DNA of 5,578 bases from an uncultured Erysipelotrichaceae bacterium (GCA_902773365.1 CACYEG010000029.1:1-5578), one strand, 5' to 3'; shown: positions 1 through 4,868, counted from the stretch's first letter. Made by a program: numbers and translations. The notes: generated from the sequence alone by a model not told the origin.

Positions 1-597
1 CTTACTTATGAAGGAGTATATTTCTTTAGAGATAAAACTGTAAGTGCTGGATACGAGCATAAAGGATATACGACCATGGAATATATGAACAAGGCAATCG
101 ATAAACTAAAATATAGAACAACTACTGAGAAACCAAATCTTTTAAAATATAGCGTGGATGCAATAGACTTATCTAGCAAAGAATCTAACCAAGTAGCCAA
201 ATATGTTGCTTTAAAATTTAGCAGTTACACAGTAAAATTTATTTATGATGAAGAAAAAGGCGAATATTTAAAGAGACAAAATAATACTGATATGTATGAC
301 TATAACTCTAAAGAAAGGATGACCACAAAAAATATTATCGTTTACCAAAATAGCTATTCATATATTTCAGGAGATAATAAAGGCAGATTAAATATGAATA
401 ATATTGGTAGTGGTAAGGGCTATTTTATAAGTAATGGTGTTGCTGTGCCAATTACATGGTCAAAATCTAGTAGAAAAGAGCAGACAAAATATAAATTTGA
501 AGATGGCACGGATTTAATAGTTAACGATGGCAGGACTTATGTAGAAGTTTTACCTACTAATGGTTCAATTACTATTAGCGAAGAAATACCACAATAG
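1..597 (+). CDS. DUF3048 (YerB-like) domain protein, C-terminal part, 5' truncated
   Basis: The reading frame is open from the first base and ends at TAG 595-597, giving 198 visible residues. The Met at 76 is internal, because the family pattern already runs upstream of it (a VYFFRDKTVSAG stretch, then the helix TTMEYMNKAIDKLKYR). The C-terminal domain (about residues 75-185 as seen here) has the DUF3048_C layout: a V-F-YDEEKGEYLKR strand, a 'tNII' strand near residues 110-114, a glycine-rich IGSGKGYFISNG turn, an ITWSK segment near 151-155, and a final DGRTYVEVLP strand. Family members such as B. subtilis YerB are lipoproteins or secreted proteins of about 330-350 residues with no established biochemical role, so roughly the first 40% lies outside the window, including any signal peptide. 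It is the first visible gene of the operon leading into cdaA-cdaR, 20 nt before the next start. An extracytoplasmic location is inferred from the family, not seen. Family assignment is good; function is unknown. Confidence 0.82.
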   Translation, partial: LTYEGVYFFRDKTVSAGYEHKGYTTMEYMNKAIDKLKYRTTTEKPNLLKYSVDAIDLSSKESNQVAKYVALKFSSYTVKFIYDEEKGEYLKRQNNTDMYDYNSKERMTTKNIIVYQNSYSYISGDNKGRLNMNNIGSGKGYFISNGVAVPITWSKSSRKEQTKYKFEDGTDLIVNDGRTYVEVLPTNGSITISEEIPQ

Positions 598-604
598 TTT
601 AGAA

Positions 605-610
605 AAGGGG
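605..610 (+). promoter_or_regulatory. Ribosome-binding site that selects ATG 618
   Basis: AAGGGG lies 7 nt before ATG 618. An in-frame GTG at 615 would leave only 4 nt, so ATG 618 is the better start for the small membrane protein. Confidence 0.6.
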
Positions 611-617
611 ACTAGTG

Positions 618-863
618 ATGAAAGATTTTCTTATGAATAATTTTATCTATTTTGCTATAACTGTTGGCTTTATAATACTAATTATAATTGGATATATGAT
701 CGATAAAACTAAAACAAATAAAATAAAAAAAGAATATGAAGAAAAAAAGAAAAACGAACAGCTAAACATTCCGATAACGAATGCGACTGTAACTAATACT
801 GGTATTAACACACAATTAAATAATAATATCAGTACAGAAAACAATACTAACGAGGAGGAATAA
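618..863 (+). CDS. Small single-pass membrane protein of unknown function
   Basis: This encodes 81 residues. I do not recognise a named family. Residues about 9-28 (FIYFAITVGFIILIIIGYMI) form one strong transmembrane helix. A very charged Lys/Glu stretch follows (29-47, probably helical or short coiled coil), then a polar Asn/Thr-rich, probably disordered tail ending in NEEE. The short N-terminus and Lys-rich flank after the helix suggest that the tail is cytoplasmic (positive-inside rule, inference). The gene starts 20 nt after the DUF3048 gene and stops 1 nt before cdaA. Its last codons (GAGGAGGAA) supply the ribosome-binding site of cdaA, so its translation is probably coupled to cdaA. A role near CdaA/CdaR in the membrane is inferred from position only. 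The opposite-strand open frame over this region is an artefact of its Lys/Glu-rich, AT-rich codons. Confidence 0.75.
   Translation: MKDFLMNNFIYFAITVGFIILIIIGYMIDKTKTNKIKKEYEEKKKNEQLNIPITNATVTNTGINTQLNNNISTENNTNEEE
852..858 (+). promoter_or_regulatory. Strong ribosome-binding site of cdaA inside the preceding gene
   Basis: GAGGAGG lies 6 nt before ATG 865. It doubles as the last Glu codons of the upstream small membrane protein, so the two reading frames are linked. Confidence 0.8.
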
Positions 864-864
864 A

Positions 865-1677
865 ATGACTTTATCCGGAATATGGGGGATAATTACCAAG
901 ATTATTGATGTATGTATAGTCTGGTATTTGGTTTATTTCTTATTAAAAAATTTAAAAAACAATATTAAAATGGTTTTAATTTTTAAAGGAATCATCATAA
1001 TTATAGTTCTTAAACTGTTATCAAATATTTTAAATTTGGTTACATTGGGCTTATTGTTAGAATATGTTATTATGTGGGGGCCTCTTGCATTGATTATTAT
1101 TTTCCAACCAGAAATAAGAACAGTCTTAGAGCAACTTGGTAGAAGTCAGTTATTAGGTAGACACAAGGCTTTAACTGGTGACGAAAGAGAAAAAATAACA
1201 AATGAAATAATGGATGCAATAGAGTATTTGCGTAAAAACAGATTTGGTGCACTAATTGCTATAGAAAGAAATGTAAGTCTTCAAGAGTATATAGCGCCAG
1301 CAACAAAAATTTATGCAGACATTTCCTCTGCTATAATTGAGTCTATCTTTTATCCAAATAGTGCACTTCACGATGGTGGCGTTATAATACAAGGAACCCG
1401 TCTTACTTGTGCTGGTTGTGTCTTTAAAACTAGTATGGACAACAAATTAAATAAAAGTTTAGGAACCCGCCATAGGGCAGCGTTAGGTCTTGCAGAAGAA
1501 TCAGATGCTATAGTTTTAATTGTCAGTGAGGAAACAGGAAGAATTAGTATCGCAATGGATGGAGCTATGAATTATAATTTAAGTTTAGAAGAATTCAAAC
1601 GGCAATTGTACGATGCATTATCTCCAAAGACAGAAATATTCTATGCAGCAGATGATGGAGGTGAAGGCAATGAGTAA
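865..1677 (+). CDS. cdaA: Membrane diadenylate cyclase CdaA (DacA)
   Basis: CdaA condenses two ATP into cyclic di-AMP at the inner face of the membrane. The product is 270 residues, the usual size. The first ~80 residues hold three hydrophobic helices (about 9-27, 34-56 and 60-80), as in CdaA. A linker helix (FQPEIRTVLEQLGR) and the DAC domain (about 100-255) follow. Visible signatures are FGALIAIER, the nucleotide/metal motif at D170-G171-G172 within SALHDGGVII, the second motif GTRHRAALG with R202-H203-R204, and IVSEETGRISIA near the end. Two points differ from the textbook enzyme. The first motif reads DGG where the consensus is DGA, and the loop usually written TGxxxxA before it reads ATKIYA. 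The catalytic Asp and the RHR triad are kept, so I expect an active enzyme. The start has a strong SD (852-858). The gene overlaps cdaR by 8 nt. Confidence 0.95.
   Translation: MTLSGIWGIITKIIDVCIVWYLVYFLLKNLKNNIKMVLIFKGIIIIIVLKLLSNILNLVTLGLLLEYVIMWGPLALIIIFQPEIRTVLEQLGRSQLLGRHKALTGDEREKITNEIMDAIEYLRKNRFGALIAIERNVSLQEYIAPATKIYADISSAIIESIFYPNSALHDGGVIIQGTRLTCAGCVFKTSMDNKLNKSLGTRHRAALGLAEESDAIVLIVSEETGRISIAMDGAMNYNLSLEEFKRQLYDALSPKTEIFYAADDGGEGNE
1657..1664 (+). promoter_or_regulatory. Ribosome-binding site that selects the cdaR start
   Basis: GGAGGTGA lies inside the last codons of cdaA, 5 nt before ATG 1670. The longer in-frame start at 1613 has no comparable site and would add 19 residues read through cdaA, so it is rejected. 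Confidence 0.75.
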
Positions 1678-3043
1678 GAAAAGGAAACTTAAATTTACTG
1701 GGCTTAAAAAGCTTGGTAAAAAATTATATAAATTACTGGATGTCATTTTAATTACGCCACTTAGTAGGATTGTTTATCGTACCAACAAATTTATGAAAGC
1801 ACATACTCTGAATTTTGATGGTCTATTAAATAATACGAAATCTTTACTTTTAATTTCACTAATACTTTCATTTGGAATATTCATTTTTGTAAGTATTAAA
1901 TCAGTTAATTTAGTTGAAACCGAAAGTGAAATACTATCTAGTCAACCTGTTAATGCAATTTACAATGAAGAAAAATATGTAGTTGAAGGTATTCCTGAAA
2001 CTGTAGACATTATTCTGATGGGTAGAAAAAGCGATTTATATTTAGCTAAGCAATTAGGTGATCATAAAATAGTATTAGACTTGAGTGATTTTAAAACCGG
2101 AGAATATACCGTAAAACTTAAATATAATCATTCAGTTGCATCTATTTCATATAAATTAGATCCATCGAGTGTAACTGTTAAGATAAGTGAAAAAGAAAGT
2201 GCTGTTAGAACACTCACTTATGATTTATTAAATCAAGATAAACTTGATAGTAAATTGAATGTAAGCGATGTAAAACTAAAAGAAAGCGAAGTATATATTA
2301 AGGGATCGAAAGAAACACTAGAAAAAGTTGCTACAGTTAAAGCTTTAATAGATGTTTCAACGCTAGGCCTTAAAGAGTCTGGTTCATATGATATTGACTC
2401 ACTTCCAATGGTTGCTTACGATGAAAGTGGTAAAGTGGTTGATAATGTAGAAATCGTACCAACTACAGCTAGTGCAACGATTAAAGTTGACTCATATTAT
2501 GTAGATTTACCTGTAAAAGTTGTACCTGTTGGAAAACTTGCTACAGGTTATGCAATTAGTAGCGCAGTATCAAGTGTAACAACTGTTAGAGTATATGGAG
2601 ATCAAACTGCAATTAGCTCAATTCCATATGTTAAAGCAGAAGTCGATGTTGAAGGTATAAGCGATAACAAAGAATATAAGGTAACGCTTACTAAGCCGAG
2701 CGGCGTAAGATTTATGAATCAAACAACTGCAACAGTCAATATTACAGTCGGAACAGAAAGTACATCAGAAATAGAACTAAGTTCAATTGATTCTAAAAAT
2801 TTAGGTTCTGGATATACTGCTAATTTAGTAAACGAAGAAGACTCTAAGTGTGTAGTTATAGTCAAAGGTGTTGAAAGCGTACTTAAGAACCTTAACTCAT
2901 CTACCGTAAAAGCATATGTAGATTTAAGTGGATATGCTCCTGGCACATATGATGTTCCAGTACTTGTAGAAGGTCAGGATGTTACAGTTACATACACTCC
3001 AAAAGTACAAACAATACAAATTAAAATAACAAGTACTAATTAA
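1670..3043 (+). CDS. cdaR: CdaA regulatory protein CdaR (YbbR-domain protein)
   Basis: This encodes 457 residues. CdaR proteins are anchored in the membrane next to CdaA and adjust c-di-AMP synthesis through outward-facing YbbR repeats. Here a ~55-residue Lys/Arg-rich N-terminus precedes one transmembrane helix (about 57-77, LLLISLILSFGIFIFVSIKSV). The rest is beta-rich. By repeat phase I place four YbbR modules at about 95-172, 178-273, 276-360 and 366-454. Each has hydrophobic-alternating strands of the type 'VTVKI', 'ATIKV', 'ATVNITV' and 'QTIQIKI' at its end, and the motif D-(L/V)-S-x-(F/Y)-x-x-G-x-Y-x-V recurs (DLSDFKTGEYTVKL near 137-150; DLSGYAPGTYDVPV near 418-431). The N-terminus before the helix is longer than in B. 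subtilis-type CdaR and contains a hydrophobic LLDVILITPLSRIVY stretch (22-36). ATG 1670 is chosen because of its RBS. The gene overlaps the cdaA stop by 8 nt, implying translational coupling. The usual third gene, glmM, does not follow. Confidence 0.92.
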   Translation: MSKKRKLKFTGLKKLGKKLYKLLDVILITPLSRIVYRTNKFMKAHTLNFDGLLNNTKSLLLISLILSFGIFIFVSIKSVNLVETESEILSSQPVNAIYNEEKYVVEGIPETVDIILMGRKSDLYLAKQLGDHKIVLDLSDFKTGEYTVKLKYNHSVASISYKLDPSSVTVKISEKESAVRTLTYDLLNQDKLDSKLNVSDVKLKESEVYIKGSKETLEKVATVKALIDVSTLGLKESGSYDIDSLPMVAYDESGKVVDNVEIVPTTASATIKVDSYYVDLPVKVVPVGKLATGYAISSAVSSVTTVRVYGDQTAISSIPYVKAEVDVEGISDNKEYKVTLTKPSGVRFMNQTTATVNITVGTESTSEIELSSIDSKNLGSGYTANLVNEEDSKCVVIVKGVESVLKNLNSSTVKAYVDLSGYAPGTYDVPVLVEGQDVTVTYTPKVQTIQIKITSTN

Positions 3044-3048
3044 AGTAT

Positions 3049-3093
3049 AATCTCTTCTTTAAACTAATATACTTAGTTGAAGGAGAGATTTTT
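3049..3093 (+). terminator. Hairpin plus T-run: likely intrinsic terminator after cdaR that also masks the next RBS
   Basis: Bases 3049-3059 (AATCTCTTCTT) pair with 3080-3090 (AAGGAGAGATT) over 11 positions with one G-U pair. The stem continues with U3060-G3079, a bulged A3061, and 3062-3067 with 3073-3078 (AACTAA/TTAGTT), leaving a 5-nt loop at 3068-3072. TTTTT follows at 3089-3093. It starts 5 nt after the cdaR stop. This is terminator architecture, but AAGGAGAG in the 3' arm is the only Shine-Dalgarno of the gene starting at 3096. Read-through transcripts would therefore have an occluded RBS. Pairing was done by eye; no energy was computed. Confidence 0.72.
3080..3087 (+). promoter_or_regulatory. 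Ribosome-binding site of the SpoVID-like gene, buried in a stem
   Basis: AAGGAGAG lies 8 nt before ATG 3096 and fixes that start. The whole motif is base-paired in the 3049-3090 hairpin. Confidence 0.75.
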
Positions 3094-3095
3094 AT

Positions 3096-3710
3096 ATGAA
3101 GAAAATAATCAACTATGAAAAAGAAATAATTTTTAAAACGACAATTGCAGAGATATGTTCCATAAGTTTAGAACAAGATTTTACTGTTGATGATAATTGC
3201 TTTACAGGAGATTTTATTTTAACTGGTGAATACAAGACAAATGAGTTAAGCGTCAATAAAGAACCATTTATATATCATTTACCAATAGAGTATGAGTTAG
3301 ATAATGGAGTAGATTATAATAGTGTCAATTATGAAATTGACAATTTCGAATATACTGTAGAAGATGATGTACTAAAAGTTACTATCGATTTAGCGATAAC
3401 TTATGACGAAGTTGGAAAAGAAGTTTTACCCACTATCAGCGAAGAAGAAATTAACAATGAAGTTCCTATTGAAAGAGACGTTAGAGAAGAAGAAGTAACT
3501 ATAAATGAAGAAAAAAAACAAATATTAACTAGCGAATTTAACGATGAGACTTTTACAACATACCACGTTCATATTGTTGGATCTGAAGATAATCTAGAAA
3601 GCATTGCTAAAAAATATGGTGTTACTATCGATGATAGAAAAAAATATAATGATGATGTTAATCTAGAATTAAAAAGCAAATTGATAATACCAGAAAGCGA
3701 CAATGACTAG
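3096..3710 (+). CDS. spoVID: Short SpoVID-like spore-coat protein with C-terminal LysM
   Basis: This encodes 204 residues. SpoVID is a mother-cell morphogenetic protein needed for coat layers to encase the forespore. It has an N-terminal beta domain and a C-terminal LysM. Here residues about 8-105 resemble the SpoVID N-terminal domain, notably IAEICSISLEQDF (17-29), then FTGDFILTGEYK (36-47), and LPIEYEL (62-68), in line with the family pattern E(I/L)xSISLxPDxxV...LxGxLxLTGEY. Residues about 112-145 are an acidic, probably disordered linker. Residues 155-199 are a LysM: YHVHIVGSEDNLESIAKKYGV, a degenerate centre, and KLIIPE at the end. It is much shorter than B. subtilis SpoVID (575 residues); most of the long acidic middle is missing. 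There is no signal peptide or TM helix, as expected for a cytosolic mother-cell protein. It overlaps a YsxE-like gene by 8 nt, the same order as spoVID-ysxE in Bacillus. A more generic SPOCS/LysM spore protein is the alternative. Confidence 0.75.
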   Translation: MKKIINYEKEIIFKTTIAEICSISLEQDFTVDDNCFTGDFILTGEYKTNELSVNKEPFIYHLPIEYELDNGVDYNSVNYEIDNFEYTVEDDVLKVTIDLAITYDEVGKEVLPTISEEEINNEVPIERDVREEEVTINEEKKQILTSEFNDETFTTYHVHIVGSEDNLESIAKKYGVTIDDRKKYNDDVNLELKSKLIIPESDND

Positions 3711-4605
3711 TCTAGAATTGATTACAGATCTATATAAGCCATATAGAATAACAAAAAAATTAAAATGTACCATCATAGAATCCATGGATGGTACTTTTGT
3801 TGTAAAACCAAAATGTGGGAAAAACTTTAAGGAAATTTTCAATTATCTCGATTCTAGAAACTTTTATAACCATCCAAAGATAGTAGATTATTCAAGAAGT
3901 GATATAGATGTATTTGAATATGCGGAAAATAGTGATTATCCAATTGAACAAAAAAGCATAGATATGATTAAAGTGGTTGCAGCACTACATTCTAATACTA
4001 ATTACACAAAAGAAGTAACAGAAGACAAATACAAAGAAATATATGACGGAATTAAGAATAATTTGGAGTATTATAAAAAAGAATACGCTAGCTTCGCTTC
4101 AAAAATCGAAGATGAAGTATTCATGAGTCCAAGTCACTACTTATTTATGCGAAATTATTCTAAGTTAAACAACCAAATTGCATTTTGTGAAAAAGAATTA
4201 GATAAATGGTATGAAACAATTAAAAATAAAAAAGAGATTCGCATATGTACAATCCATAATAATCTCTCTTTAGATCACTTTTGTAAAAAGGATAATGATA
4301 TACTCATAAGTTGGGATCATACGATGCAAGACACACCAATATTAGACATATATAAATTATACATAAATGAAGGTGCAAATTTAAACTTTAAAAGTGTATT
4401 ATCCGCATATTTAAAAGCTTTCTCTTTAGAAGATGACGAATTAAAACTTTTACTTATTCTTTTAGCAATGCCAAAAGAAATAATCTTTAAAACTAGAGAA
4501 TTTGATTCATGTAAGTCAATATCTAATGCACTAGATTTGATATATAAAACAGAAGAATTAATAAGGCCTTATTATCTTGTAGATAACGAAGTACAGAAGG
4601 AGTAG
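3703..4605 (+). CDS. ysxE: YsxE/CotS-type spore-coat kinase-fold protein, probably catalytically degenerate
   Basis: This encodes 300 residues. The layout matches the aminoglycoside-phosphotransferase-like kinase fold of the CotS/YsxE family. An N-lobe has a strand with candidate nucleotide-contact lysines (TFVVKPK, K35/K37), followed by a helix (KNFKEIFNYLDSRNF) and an aligned ...HPKIVDY strand. An AALH segment lies near 93-96. The catalytic-loop equivalent is IHNNLSLDHF (184-193), then ISWDHTMQDTPILDIYKLY (202-220), where D205 and D215 sit at the metal-binding and C-lobe Asp positions. The family kinase motif HxDxxxxN would need Asp at the third place; here it reads H185-N186-N187, so the catalytic Asp looks lost, and H192 occupies the usual Asn position. 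That suggests a pseudokinase or structural coat-assembly role. ATG 3703 overlaps the preceding stop (ATGACTAG) and has only a weak upstream purine stretch, so translation is probably coupled to spoVID. The last 48 nt are antisense to the small membrane-protein gene on the minus strand. Confidence 0.72.
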   Translation: MTSLELITDLYKPYRITKKLKCTIIESMDGTFVVKPKCGKNFKEIFNYLDSRNFYNHPKIVDYSRSDIDVFEYAENSDYPIEQKSIDMIKVVAALHSNTNYTKEVTEDKYKEIYDGIKNNLEYYKKEYASFASKIEDEVFMSPSHYLFMRNYSKLNNQIAFCEKELDKWYETIKNKKEIRICTIHNNLSLDHFCKKDNDILISWDHTMQDTPILDIYKLYINEGANLNFKSVLSAYLKAFSLEDDELKLLLILLAMPKEIIFKTREFDSCKSISNALDLIYKTEELIRPYYLVDNEVQKE

Positions 4606-4740
4606 TTCGACTAATAAAACCAAAGTATTAAACCTTATTGGAAATATTAAAACTAAGATAACATGCCAAAGCACCATGCACGCTAGGACTACTGCTAGTA
4701 TGAACCAAATAAAACCTCTATAAAATGGACCTTTATACAT
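4558..4740 (-). CDS. Small two-pass membrane protein of unknown function
   Basis: This encodes 60 residues starting at the minus-strand ATG 4740-4738. An in-frame ATG 15 nt upstream (4755-4753) lacks a ribosome-binding site and lies against the -10 box, so the inner start, with AGGTGA 4 nt before it, is chosen. The protein is almost wholly hydrophobic: helix 1 at about 8-33 (RGFIWFILAVVLACMVLWHVILVLIF), a short PIRFNT turn, helix 2 at about 39-54, then a basic YKIIRPY end. I recognise no family. Support for a real gene comes from the RBS, a TTGACA-17-TAGTAT promoter just upstream, and TGG codons for both Trp in an AT-rich setting. It is divergent from dnaG and convergent with the ysxE-like gene, whose final 48 nt it overlaps. 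The overlapped part could be partly shaped by the opposite frame. Confidence 0.62.
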   Translation of the reverse strand: MYKGPFYRGFIWFILAVVLACMVLWHVILVLIFPIRFNTLVLLVELLLLYFVIYKIIRPY

Positions 4741-4744
4741 ATAA

Positions 4745-4750
4745 TCACCT
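4745..4750 (-). promoter_or_regulatory. Ribosome-binding site of the small minus-strand gene
   Basis: On the minus strand AGGTGA (4750-4745) precedes ATG 4740 by 4 nt. It decides against the longer start at 4755, which is upstream of it. Confidence 0.6.
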
Positions 4751-4755
4751 ACCAT

Positions 4756-4784
4756 ATACTATGAATAATAAAAAAAATTGTCAA
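4756..4784 (-). promoter_or_regulatory. SigA-type promoter for the small minus-strand gene
   Basis: On the minus strand, a perfect -35 TTGACA (4784-4779), a 17-nt T-rich spacer and a -10 TAGTAT (4761-4756, 5 of 6) are present. Transcription would start near 4750-4748, leaving a leader of only about 8-10 nt that barely includes the ribosome-binding site. Box matches and spacing are seen; activity is inferred. Confidence 0.6.
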
Positions 4785-4819
4785 AAAAAGAAAAACTACT
4801 ATTTTTTGACATTTTTTTT
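4770..4819. repeat. Inverted repeat with mirrored TTGACA boxes in the divergent promoter region
   Basis: TGTCAAAAAA (4779-4788) is exactly inverted by TTTTTTGACA (4802-4811), around a 13-nt spacer. An outer A8 (4770-4777) faces an outer T8 (4812-4819), with one extra T at 4778. Both arms carry TTGACA, pointing outward: leftward in the left arm (the -35 of the minus-strand gene) and rightward in the right arm. It may be an operator covering both promoters. As RNA it would be a GC-poor stem followed by U8, so a terminator insulating dnaG from the ysxE-like transcript is the alternative. Confidence 0.6.
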
Positions 4820-4847
4820 AAGAAAAAATAAAAATCTTCGGTATAAT
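4818..4847 (+). promoter_or_regulatory. Probable SigA-type promoter of dnaG
   Basis: A perfect -10 TATAAT (4842-4847) follows TTAAGA (4818-4823, 4 of 6 to TTGACA) at an 18-nt spacing. The predicted start near 4854 gives a leader of about 15 nt with the RBS AGAGGGTGA at 4856-4864. A perfect TTGACA at 4806-4811 is 30 nt from this -10, too far to be its partner. With 17-nt spacing it would instead face TAAAAA (4829-4834), a weaker second option. Confidence 0.55.
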
Positions 4848-4868
4848 ATATATTTAGAGGGTGATTTT

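Noticed and set aside
76..78. ATG 76 as the start of the first gene.
   Set aside because: The frame is open to position 1 and already encodes recognisable DUF3048 sequence upstream, so the gene is cut by the window edge.
6..200. Minus-strand open frame opposite the DUF3048 gene.
   Set aside because: It lies wholly antisense to a recognised domain, with no ribosome-binding site or family resemblance.
647..844. Minus-strand hydrophobic open frame opposite the small membrane-protein gene.
   Set aside because: It is Phe/Leu-rich only because Lys/Glu AAA/GAA codons read as TTT/TTC in antisense; the plus-strand gene has the better RBS and operon spacing.
1613..1669. Longer in-frame start for cdaR at ATG 1613.
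   Set aside because: It would read 19 residues through conserved cdaA codons, and it has no Shine-Dalgarno; ATG 1670 has GGAGGTGA at good spacing.
2719..2946. Minus-strand open frame inside cdaR.
   Set aside because: It is antisense to conserved YbbR repeats, with no supporting signals.
2991..2998. CATACACT in the 3' end of cdaR matches the SigE -10 consensus and lies ~100 nt before the SpoVID-like start.
   Set aside because: SigE control would be expected for spoVID, but 13-15 nt upstream there is no ATATT-like -35 element, so a single 8-base match inside a coding region is not enough.
3044..3095. A c-di-AMP or other riboswitch in the cdaR-spoVID gap.
   Set aside because: The gap is one simple hairpin of about 45 nt; it is too short and lacks the multi-helix architecture of the ydaO-type riboswitch.
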